Positions 8,859-32,500 of a stretch of 64,000 bases of DNA are shown in pieces. Source of the stretch: Kibdelosporangium aridum (GTDB lineage Bacteria > Actinomycetota > Actinomycetes > Mycobacteriales > Pseudonocardiaceae); contig NZ_FWXV01000001.1 of assembly GCF_900176515.1 (NCBI RefSeq), positions 186,001 to 250,000 on the forward strand. The letters run 5' to 3'. Positions within the stretch are counted from its first letter, which is position 1. Every line of letters begins with the position of its first letter. The notes under the pieces were generated by a model. That model saw only the letters and a list, made by a program, of their open reading frames with translations, did not search any database and had not been told where the DNA came from. The translations under genes and the position numbers were made by a program.

Positions 8859-8962
8859 TGCGCCCTGTGAATTGGGCTTCCGCTGCCCGAGCGGTGTTAC
8901 TGTCGGTTCGTCTGGGCAGCCGTTGAACTTAGCGAATTGTACGGGAGTTGGGGGAATTTGCG

Positions 8963-10474
8963 GTGAAACAAATCCTGCCCGATCACGTGGCGCCGGTCGC
9001 CGAACCGGTGGTGGACGACACGCGGCCTGCCTTCGCAGGCAGAGCCGTCGGGGCCCTCGCCGGCCTGGTCGGCCTGGTGCTGCTGCTCACAAGTGGGTCC
9101 TACGGCTACCACCGTGACGAGTTGTACTTCCTGGCCGCCGGAGCGCATCTGGACTGGGGTTACGTCGACCAGCCGCCGCTCGTGCCGGTGCTGGCCTGGA
9201 CGCTGGACTTCGTCTCCGGTGGTTCGCTGGTGGCGTTGCGCCTGCCGGCGATTGTGCTGGTGGTGCTGGGAATGCTGGTCACTGCCGCGATCGCGCGTGA
9301 GTTCGGTGGCGGCAAACGGGCACAGGTGATCGCGTCGGCCGCCTACGGCACCGCGCCGATCACTCTGTTGGTCGGCCACTGGTTGGCGACGAACTCGCTC
9401 GACATGTTCTTCTGGGCCTTGGCCACGCTGTTGCTTGTCCGTTGGGTGCGTACCCGCGATGACCGGGCGTTGGTGCTGCTTGGTGTGAGCGCCGGCATCG
9501 CGCTGCAGGCCAAGTACTTGATTGTGTTCTTGCTTGTCGTGACCGCGGTGGCGGCCGCGGTCGTCGGGCCGCGAGAGATCCTGCGTCGTCGGATGCTGTG
9601 GGTGGGCGCGGGGATCGCGCTGGTGTGCGCGCTGCCGACGGTGATATGGCAGGCGGCGAACGGGTGGCCACAGCTGGAGATGAGCGAGGCGGTCGCGCAG
9701 GCCGCCGAGGCCACGGGCGGCCGCGTGGGATACGTGCCCACGTTGCTGTCGCTGGCCGGGCTGTCCGCGGTGTTGATGTTGTTCGGGCTGTGGCGGTTGA
9801 TGGCCGCCCAGCAGATGCGGCAGTGGCGATTCCTTGGCTGGTCGTTCATCGGGCTGCTGGTCGTGTTCATCGCGATGAACGGCCGGGCGGACTACCTGGC
9901 GGGCATGTTCCCGCTGCTGATGGCCGCGGGTGCGGCGGGACTCGGCCCGTCGCCGCGGACCCGGTGGGTGCCGTGGGTGGCCTGGCCCGCGTTGACGGCG
10001 TCCGCGGCGCTTGCTGTCGCGCTGATGCTGCCCGTTTTCCCGGTGCAGTCGCTGGCCACGTCGCCGCAAGCACAGGCAGAGTCTGTGCAGACGGTGGGCT
10101 GGCCGCAGTTCGCGGCCTCGGTTGGCGAGGCGTACAAGCAGTTGCCCGACGGCACGGCCGTGCTCACAGAGGACTACGCCCAGGCTGGCGCGTTGTTCAA
10201 GTTCGGCCCGCAGAGCGGCGTGCAGACCGTCTACAGCGCCCATCGCGGTTACTGGTACTTCGGCACACCGCCGGACGGCACGAAGACAGTGCTGTTCGTC
10301 GGCGGTGACCCCACTGAGCTGCAGCGTTTCTTCGGCTCCGTGCGTCCGGCCGGCAAGACCGGCAACCCGTACGGCGGGCTGAAGAACCTGGCGCTGGACG
10401 TCCCGATGTGGGTGTGTGAACAGCCGGTGGACGACTGGCCGCGACTGTGGCAGCGGATGCGCCACATCGCTTGA
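8963..10474 (+). CDS. GT39-family (PMT/ArnT-like) membrane glycosyltransferase
   Basis: This polytopic protein of about 503 residues belongs to the polyprenyl-phosphate sugar:acceptor transferase superfamily. The diagnostic segment near the N-terminus is GYHRDELYF, then H-x-x-W-G-Y-V-D-Q-P-P-L. The acidic residues in the first outer loop are the presumed catalytic and metal-binding site. About ten to eleven hydrophobic helices follow, then an extracytoplasmic C-terminal domain. The GTG at 8963 is preferred because ggggaa lies 7 bp upstream; a TTG at 8948 is possible. The product may glycosylate envelope molecules or, less likely, the exported polyketide on the outer face. It is divergent from the P450 gene with a 215-bp shared promoter region. 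It has no repeat element on its own strand, so its membership in the pathway is uncertain. Confidence 0.82.
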   Translation: MKQILPDHVAPVAEPVVDDTRPAFAGRAVGALAGLVGLVLLLTSGSYGYHRDELYFLAAGAHLDWGYVDQPPLVPVLAWTLDFVSGGSLVALRLPAIVLVVLGMLVTAAIAREFGGGKRAQVIASAAYGTAPITLLVGHWLATNSLDMFFWALATLLLVRWVRTRDDRALVLLGVSAGIALQAKYLIVFLLVVTAVAAAVVGPREILRRRMLWVGAGIALVCALPTVIWQAANGWPQLEMSEAVAQAAEATGGRVGYVPTLLSLAGLSAVLMLFGLWRLMAAQQMRQWRFLGWSFIGLLVVFIAMNGRADYLAGMFPLLMAAGAAGLGPSPRTRWVPWVAWPALTASAALAVALMLPVFPVQSLATSPQAQAESVQTVGWPQFAASVGEAYKQLPDGTAVLTEDYAQAGALFKFGPQSGVQTVYSAHRGYWYFGTPPDGTKTVLFVGGDPTELQRFFGSVRPAGKTGNPYGGLKNLALDVPMWVCEQPVDDWPRLWQRMRHIA

Positions 10475-10475
10475 G

Positions 10476-10522
10476 TCGGGGTCGAGTAGGGGTGTCCTTA
10501 CGCCAAACAGTCGCCCTATGCT
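10476..10522 (+). promoter_or_regulatory. Activator-type promoter of the acyltransferase-PKS1 operon (11-bp direct repeats)
   Basis: TCGGGGT (10476-10482) and TAGGGGT (10487-10493) are exactly 11 bp apart. A -10-like TATGCT (10517-10522) begins 30 bp after the start of the second repeat. The element begins two bases after the stop of the glycosyltransferase gene. Predicted leader length is about 65 nt to the ATG at 10593. Confidence 0.65.
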
Positions 10523-10592
10523 CGCCAGCGGCGGTATTCGGTTATTTCCGTGTCCACTGATTTCGGCGAATTCCGTCTGCTGGGAGGAAATC

Positions 10593-11567
10593 ATGACCGG
10601 GACAATTCCCGTGGTGGATCCGGCGCGCGTGGTTTCCGGAAACGACAGCCAGGCGTCGGCGTTCTTCTTTCCCGGTCTCGATGCGTTCAAGCTCGCCGAG
10701 ATCGGCAAATTCCTGGTGCTCAGCCCGCACGCACGGCACCGGCTGGCCGTCGCCGACGACGTCCTCGGCCAGTCGGTGACCAGGACGCTGCGCGGGTCAG
10801 ACGACTACGCCTCGCCAGTCGCGCGCGTCGCCTCCCTGGTCAACGCGCTCGCTCTGGCGGACTGGGCACGGGAAAACCTGGATGTCGAGCCTCAGTACTG
10901 CCTGGGGATGAGCTTCGGCGAACAGATCGCGGCGGCGTACGCGGGCTGTCTGCCGTTCGACGCCGCGGTCCGGATGGTCGCCCGGATCGGCGAGTGCGAA
11001 CTGGGCTACTTCCGTGGCGCGCACCAAGAGCTGGTCACCCAGGTGGTGACGAGGGTGCCTGCCGAGCGGATGGACGAGGTGCTCGCCGATCTGGCCGGAC
11101 GCGGGATCTTCCACGAGGTCTCCGGTCGCGTCGACCAGGGGCACTACCTGATCACGTTGCCGGAAAGGCACTTGGCGGACTTCACCGCGGACATCGGGAA
11201 GGCCGGGGGGTACGCCCTCTACGCGATGAGCCCGCCCGCGCACTGCGGTGTCTTCGCGCCCCTGCGCGAGCGGATCGCGAAGGAAGTCCTATCGGACTTG
11301 GTGTTCGCGGACCCTGTTGTGCCGATTGTGTCCGATGCGGACGCCTCAGTCGTGACGACCGGTGCCGGCGTGCGGGACATGGTCCTTGACGGGTTCGTAC
11401 GCCCGCTGAACTGGCTGTCCACCGCCCCGGCGTTGGCCGGGCTCGGGGTGCGGCGGCTGTGCGTGGTCGGGCTGGACCGGATGTGGTACCGGCTGTCGGC
11501 CACCAAAGGCAATTTCGAGGTCACGCCCGTGAACCAGGCGGGCGTGTTGCGTTACCGGCGGGTCTGA
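10593..11567 (+). CDS. Discrete acyltransferase, VinK-like, probable starter-unit loader
   Basis: This 324-residue stand-alone protein has the acyl-CoA:ACP transacylase fold. The nucleophile is Ser107 in GMSFG, and His217 in PPAHCG is the likely catalytic base. Two features depart from the ten extender ATs in this window. The oxyanion motif GQG(S/A)Q is replaced by FPGLDAF. The Arg that holds the extender carboxylate, 25 residues after the Ser, is Ile132 in V-A-R-I-G. It therefore should not use malonyl or methylmalonyl groups. It lies directly upstream of a PKS that opens with an ACP. By analogy with VinK (vicenistatin) and with guanidinobutyryl:ACP transferases of marginolactone pathways, it probably transfers a preformed, perhaps amino-bearing, acyl group to that ACP. 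The ATG at 10593 has an excellent Shine-Dalgarno (gggaggaaa); the upstream in-frame extension is rejected. A proofreading acyl hydrolase is the alternative role. Confidence 0.8.
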   Translation: MTGTIPVVDPARVVSGNDSQASAFFFPGLDAFKLAEIGKFLVLSPHARHRLAVADDVLGQSVTRTLRGSDDYASPVARVASLVNALALADWARENLDVEPQYCLGMSFGEQIAAAYAGCLPFDAAVRMVARIGECELGYFRGAHQELVTQVVTRVPAERMDEVLADLAGRGIFHEVSGRVDQGHYLITLPERHLADFTADIGKAGGYALYAMSPPAHCGVFAPLRERIAKEVLSDLVFADPVVPIVSDADASVVTTGAGVRDMVLDGFVRPLNWLSTAPALAGLGVRRLCVVGLDRMWYRLSATKGNFEVTPVNQAGVLRYRRV

Positions 11568-11616
11568 ACGGGCCGCGGAGTTGGGTACGGACGAGGTGTG
11601 TGGGGAGTAGTTGGCG

Positions 11617-26934
<15,318 letters not shown>

Positions 26935-26990
26935 AACCGCCGAATTCCCTGTGACGACGATGTCCACTGAAAAGAAAGCAGATCATTGGC

Positions 26991-29339
26991 ATGAGTTTCC
27001 TGCGAACGAAATCGCGAACGCGGCTGACGCCGCTCGCGGTGCTGGCCGCGCTGGTCCTGGGGACGACCATGCTGACCGGAGTGGTCGGCGCGGCAGCCCC
27101 TGGGCAGGTGCGCATGCCCGACGAGTCGGTGTTCTACCCCCAGCGTGACAACGCGCAGCGGGCGGCCGCCGCGGCGGTCACCGTGCCGACCGGGTTCCAG
27201 CACGAGACGGTGATCTCGGGCCTGACCGAGCCGACCGTGGTGGCATTCGCGCCGGACGGCAAGACCTTCGTCGGCGACAAGTCCGGCGTGATCCGGGTGT
27301 GGGACAAGGTGGACGCCGGCACGTCCAAGGTTTTCGCCGACCTGAGCAAAGAGGTGTTCAACGGCTGGGACCGCGGGCTCATCGGCCTTGCCGTGCACCC
27401 GAAGTTCCCGCAGGAGCCGTACGTCTACGCGCTCTACACGCACGACGCCCCGCCTGGGGAGACCGCGCCGAAGTGGAACGACCAGTGCCCGTCGCCGCCC
27501 GGTTACACCGAGGACGGCTGCGTGGTCACCAACCGGATCGTCAAGCTGACGATGGGACAGGACGGCGTCGCGGGCCAGCCGGAGACGCTGGTCAGCGGCT
27601 GGTGCCAGCAGTACCCCAGCCACAGCGCGGACACTCTCGCGTTCGGCCCGGACGGCGCGCTGTACGCGAGCGCCGGTGAGGGCGCGAGCTTCAACTTCGC
27701 CGACTACGGCCAGCAGAAGAACCCGTGCGCCGACCCGCCTGGCGGTGCCGGCACCAACCTGACCATCCCGGACGCACGCGGCGGTTCGCTGCGTGCGCAG
27801 TCACCGCGTCGCCCCGACGGCGAGTCTGCCGTGCTCAACGGCACCGTCATCCGGATCGACCCCGCCACGGGCAAGGGCGTGGCTGGCAACCCGTACGCCA
27901 GCAGCACCGACGAGAACAAGCAGCGCATCCTGGCGTACGGCCTGCGTAACCCGTTCCGCTTCGCGGTTCGCCCGCAGACCAACGAGGTCTGGGTCGGTGA
28001 CGTCGGCGAGATGCGTGCCGACGAGATCAACCGGTTCACGCCGGACCCGGCGAAGGCCCCGAACTTCGGGTGGCCGTGCTTCGAAGGCAAGGACGCGCAC
28101 CCGGGCTGGCAGGCCGCTGGCCTGGCGATGTGCGACTCGCTCTACGCACAGGGCGGCGACCACAAGCCCGCGTTGCAGTACACCAACGGTGCGAAGGTGT
28201 CGCCGGACGACACGTGTCCCAGCACCAGCGGTGCCTCGTTGTCCGGCTTCGCTTTCGCCGACGACAAGACGCTGCCTGAGCCCTACCGCAACTCGCTGTT
28301 CTTCAGCGACAGCACCCGTGGCTGTGTCTGGGTGATGGGCAAGGACGCCAACGGCGCGCCAGACCCAGCCAAGGTGACCACCTTCGCCAGCGGACTGTCG
28401 GTGCCGGTACAGCTGGAGTTCGGTCCCGGTGGCGCCCTGTACTACGTGTCGCTCGACACCGGTGAGCTGCGCCGGATCGCCTACGACAACGACCCGAACG
28501 CCGAGCCGAAGGCCGTGATCAAGGCCAACCCGACCGCCGGGCGGTCACCGCTGCTGGTGACGTTCGACGGCCGCGGCTCCACCGACCCGAACGGCGACAA
28601 GCTGCGCTACGAGTGGGACCTCGACGGCGACGGCAAGTTCGACGACAGCCGTTTGCCGATGGCGGTCTGGGTCTACCCGAAGAAGGAGTTCGTGCGGCCC
28701 GCGCTGAAGGTCACCGACCCGGGCGGCAAGAGCTCGATCGCCAAGATCGACATCGTGGTGGACAACGCACCCGCACCCGAGCCCACACCGGTGATCGACA
28801 CCCCGGGCACGGACCTGCGATGGCATGTCGGCCAGAAGGTCTCCTTCGCCGGCAAGGCCACCGACGCCAAGGACGGCACGCTGCCCGCGTCCGCGCTGAC
28901 CTGGAAACTGACCATGCGTCACTGCGCGGGCGACGGCAACTGCCACAGCCATGACATCGAGACCTTCACGGGTACGTCCGGTGAGTTCACCGCACCTGAC
29001 CATCCGTACCCGTCGCACCTGGAGCTCACGCTGACGGCCAAGGACTCCGACGGCAACGTCTCGAGCAAGACCATCGAGCTGCAGCCGAAGACGGTGGACC
29101 TGACCTTCAAGTCCGACCCGCCGGGCATCGGCGTGACCGTCAGCAACTACGGCGTGGTCACCGACTCCACGATCAAGGTGATCGTCGGCAGCGCGCTCTC
29201 GGTCAGCGCCGCGGGCAAGATCGAGGTCCCGCCGTACGTCCTGGTGTTCGACAAGTGGGATGACGGTGCCGGTGCCAGCCGCATCATCAAGGCGCCGGAG
29301 CAGCCCGCGACCTACACCGTGCACTACGTGATCAACTGA
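26991..29339 (+). CDS. Secreted glucose/sorbosone dehydrogenase-like protein with PKD domain
   Basis: This 782-residue exported protein has a signal peptide (residues 1 to about 35, RTKSRTRLT then hydrophobic, AAAPG). A six-bladed propeller of the soluble PQQ glucose/sorbosone dehydrogenase family follows at about residues 60-490. The GLIGLAVHPKF motif holds the presumed catalytic His136. A PKD-type beta-sandwich lies at about 507-592 (FDGRGSTDPNGD, YEWDLDGDG), with further beta-rich sequence to the end. Related proteins oxidise sugars or bind glycans outside the cell. The gene lies between two PKS genes, 56 bp after PKS1, with no terminator in between and a strong hairpin after it, so it is probably the last gene of the acyltransferase-PKS1 transcript. 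Its role in the pathway is unknown; sugar tailoring outside the cell or a passenger gene are both possible. No strong Shine-Dalgarno is seen. Confidence 0.85.
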   Translation: MSFLRTKSRTRLTPLAVLAALVLGTTMLTGVVGAAAPGQVRMPDESVFYPQRDNAQRAAAAAVTVPTGFQHETVISGLTEPTVVAFAPDGKTFVGDKSGVIRVWDKVDAGTSKVFADLSKEVFNGWDRGLIGLAVHPKFPQEPYVYALYTHDAPPGETAPKWNDQCPSPPGYTEDGCVVTNRIVKLTMGQDGVAGQPETLVSGWCQQYPSHSADTLAFGPDGALYASAGEGASFNFADYGQQKNPCADPPGGAGTNLTIPDARGGSLRAQSPRRPDGESAVLNGTVIRIDPATGKGVAGNPYASSTDENKQRILAYGLRNPFRFAVRPQTNEVWVGDVGEMRADEINRFTPDPAKAPNFGWPCFEGKDAHPGWQAAGLAMCDSLYAQGGDHKPALQYTNGAKVSPDDTCPSTSGASLSGFAFADDKTLPEPYRNSLFFSDSTRGCVWVMGKDANGAPDPAKVTTFASGLSVPVQLEFGPGGALYYVSLDTGELRRIAYDNDPNAEPKAVIKANPTAGRSPLLVTFDGRGSTDPNGDKLRYEWDLDGDGKFDDSRLPMAVWVYPKKEFVRPALKVTDPGGKSSIAKIDIVVDNAPAPEPTPVIDTPGTDLRWHVGQKVSFAGKATDAKDGTLPASALTWKLTMRHCAGDGNCHSHDIETFTGTSGEFTAPDHPYPSHLELTLTAKDSDGNVSSKTIELQPKTVDLTFKSDPPGIGVTVSNYGVVTDSTIKVIVGSALSVSAAGKIEVPPYVLVFDKWDDGAGASRIIKAPEQPATYTVHYVIN

Positions 29340-29358
29340 CCGCGCGACCGCGGCTGAC

Positions 29359-29391
29359 GTGGCCTCCCGGCGTACCTGGCCGGGAGGCCAC
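29359..29391 (+). terminator. Hairpin terminator after the dehydrogenase-like gene
   Basis: A perfect 13-bp inverted repeat (29359-29371 with 29379-29391) has a 7-nt loop and lies 19 bp after the stop. No T-tract follows. It separates the PKS1 transcript from the PKS2 promoter, which begins 10 bp further on. Confidence 0.75.
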
Positions 29392-29400
29392 ATTCCTGCC

Positions 29401-29446
29401 TAGGGGACGGCTAGGGGTGTTGTCCCATCTGGGCCGGAAATATTCT
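29401..29446 (+). promoter_or_regulatory. Activator-type promoter of the PKS2-PKS3 operon (11-bp direct repeats)
   Basis: TAGGGGA (29401-29407) and TAGGGGT (29412-29418) are exactly 11 bp apart. A -10-like TATTCT (29441-29446) begins 29 bp after the start of the second repeat. Both repeat heptamers are the same as those of the P450 promoter. Predicted leader is about 75 nt. Confidence 0.68.
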
Positions 29447-29527
29447 CACCGTGAATTGTGGGGCAAGTACGCGCTCATTTGTTCTGCCATTTTCTGGGGT
29501 GTTTCGTCGTGAAGAGGTGGGTATCTG

Positions 29528-32500
29528 GTGAGCAATGAGCAGAGGCTTCGGGACTACCTCAAGCGCGTGACGACCGATCTGGCGCAGACCCGCCAGCGGC
29601 TGCAGGCGGCCGAGGCCGCGGACGCCGAGCCGATCGCCATTGTCGGTATCGCCTGCCGGTTTCCCGGTGGTGTCCGCTCAGCTGAAGACCTGTGGGCGCT
29701 GGTTCGCGACGGCGGCGACGCGATCAGCCCGTTCCCGGCCGATCGCGGCTGGGACTTGGCTGAGTTGTACGACGAGGATCCGGACCAGCCCGGCACCAGC
29801 TACGTCCGTGAAGGCGGTTTCCTGTACGACGCGGCGGATTTCGACGCGGAGTTCTTCGGGATCTCGCCGCGTGAGGCGCTCGCGATGGACCCGCAGCAGC
29901 GGCTGTTGCTCGAAGTCTCGTGGGAAGCGCTCGAACGGGCCGGGATCGTGCCGGACACGCTGCGCGGCAGCCGCACGGGCGTGTTCTCCGGCGTCGCCTA
30001 CTTCGACTACCTGAATCGCTTCACCGACGCGGAGATGCCGCCGGACCTGGAAGGCTTTGTCGGCAACGGCAACGTCGGCAGCATGGCCAGCGGCCGGATC
30101 GCGTACACGTTCGGGCTGGAAGGCCCCACGCTCACTGTGGACACCGCGTGCTCCTCCTCCCTGGTCACGCTTCACCTCGCCGTGCAGGCGCTGCGGTCCG
30201 GTGAATGCGACATGGCGTTGGCGGGCGGTGTCACGGTCATGCCCAGCCCGGCCACGTTCCAGGACTTCAGCCGCCAGCGCGGCCTGGCGCGTGACGCCAG
30301 GGTCAAGGCGTTCGGCGAGGGCGCGGACGGCACCATCATGAGCGAGGGTGTCGGCATGCTCCTGGTGGAGCGGCTGTCCGACGCCCAGCGCAACGGACAC
30401 ACAGTGCTCGCCGTAGTCCGTGGTACCGCAGTGAATTCCGACGGCGCGAGCAGTGGGCTCACCGCGCCGAACGGTCCCTCCCAGCAGCGGGTGATCCGTG
30501 CGGCACTGGCGAATGCCCGGCTCCAGCCGTCCGATGTGGATGCTGTCGAGGCGCACGGCACCGGTACGTCGCTGGGTGACCCGATCGAGGCGCAGGCGCT
30601 GATCTCGGCTTACGGCCAGGATCGGGACCGGCCGCTGTTTCTGGGTTCGGTGAAGTCGAACATCGGGCACACGCAGGCGGCCGCCGGTGCGGCCGGGCTG
30701 ATCAAGATGGTCATGGCCATCCGGCACGGTGTGCTGCCGCGGACATTGCACGTCAGCGAACCATCGTCGCATGTGGACTGGTCGGCCGGTTCGGTCGAGG
30801 TGCTCACCGACGCGCGGGATTGGCCGGAGACTGGGAACCCGCGCCGGGCAGGCATTTCGTCGTTCGGGATGAGCGGGACGAACGCCCACGCTGTCATCGA
30901 GCAGGCTCCGGACCAGGAAGCCCGTGTTGTCGAACGCCGTGTGCCGTCGACTGTGCCGTGGGTGCTGTCCGGGAAGACACCCGAAGCGTTGCGCGGGCAA
31001 GCGGCGAACCTGCGTTCGGTTGCCACTTCTGAGGACTTGGCCGGTATCGCTGCTTCGCTGGTGTCGACGCGCGCCGCGTTGGAACAACGCGCTGTTGTGT
31101 TGGGCGACAGCAGGGACAGCCTCCTCGAGGCGTTGGACGCATTGGCGGAGGGACGTTCCACCGCCGATGTGATCACCGGTTCTGTTGTTCGCGGTAAGAC
31201 CGCGTTCCTGTTCACTGGTCAGGGTGCGCAGCGGGTCGGGATGGGCCGTGAGCTGTACGCCGAGTTCCCGGTGTTCGCTGAGGCTTTCGACGCTGCCTGC
31301 GCGTTGCTGGACGCGCGGGTGCGGGATGTGGTGGCTGGTGAGCCGGAGGCGCTCAACCAGACGGAGTTCGCGCAGGCGGCGTTGTTCGCGGTCGAGGTTG
31401 CGTTGTTCCGGTTGGTGGAGTCGTGGGGTGTGCGCCCGGACTTCCTGATGGGCCACTCGATTGGTGAGATCTCCGCGGCGCATGTTGCTGGTGTGTTGTC
31501 GCTTGAGGACGCGTGCACGCTGGTGTCGGCTCGTGGTCGTTTGATGCAGGCTCTGCCTTCCGGCGGAGCGATGGTCGCCATCGAAGCGACCGAGGATGAG
31601 ATCGAGACCACTGGCGAGTTCGGGATCGCCGCGATCAACGGCCCGAAATCTGTGGTGATTTCGGGTGTTGAGTCAGCTGTGCTCGCGGTGGCCGAGAAGT
31701 TCTCGGCGCAGGGGCGTAAGACGAAGCGGTTGGCGGTGAGCCACGCGTTCCATTCGCCGTTGATGGAACCTATGCTCACCGAGTTCGCCGAGGTCCTTCG
31801 AGGCTTGACGTTCAACGAGCCACGGATCCCGGTCGTGTCGAACGTGACCGGCGCACTGGCCACCGAGCTGACCTCGCCGGAGTACTGGGTCTCCCATGTG
31901 CGCCAGGCAGTGCGGTTCGTCGACGGCGTGCAGACCCTGGCCGAGCAGGGTGTGACGGCTTTCCTTGAGCTGGGGCCGGATGGTGTGCTGACCGCGTTGG
32001 CACAGGGATGCCTGCCTGAGGCCGATGCCGTCTTCACGTCGGTGCTTCGGAGTGACCGTCCCGAGGTACGGACTGCGATCGGCGCGATGGGTGCGCTGTA
32101 CACCCGCGGTGTCGCGGTGAACTGGACCGCTCTGGTCAACGAGACTTGCGTCGAGCTGCCCACCTATGCCTTCCAGCGCGCGCGGTTCTGGTTCGACCCA
32201 CCCAAGACCGGCGGCAGGTCCGCTGCGACTGGGCTTGGCCTGGCCGCCACTGGGCACCCGCTGCTCGGCGCCGCCATCGAGCTGGCCACCGACGACGAAA
32301 CTGTGCTCACGGGCAGGTTGTCGCTGAGCACGCACCCGTGGCTGGCTGAGCACGCGGTGAACGGCCAGGTTCTGTTGCCTGGCACCGCGTTCGTGGAGCT
32401 GGCCGTGCAGGCTGGTGACAGGGCAGGCTGCCCGCGGCTGGACGAACTGATCATCGAGGCTCCGCTGGTCCTGCCGGAGAACGGCGGTGTACGCCTGCAG

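Noticed and set aside
10416..10592. In-frame N-terminal extension of the discrete acyltransferase
   Set aside because: It overlaps the end of the glycosyltransferase gene and the promoter repeats. The ATG at 10593 has a strong Shine-Dalgarno and matches the start of the acyltransferase fold.
26951..27148. Small 65-codon frame between PKS1 and the dehydrogenase-like gene
   Set aside because: It mostly overlaps the start of the dehydrogenase-like gene in another frame, has no clear ribosome site and shows no family features.
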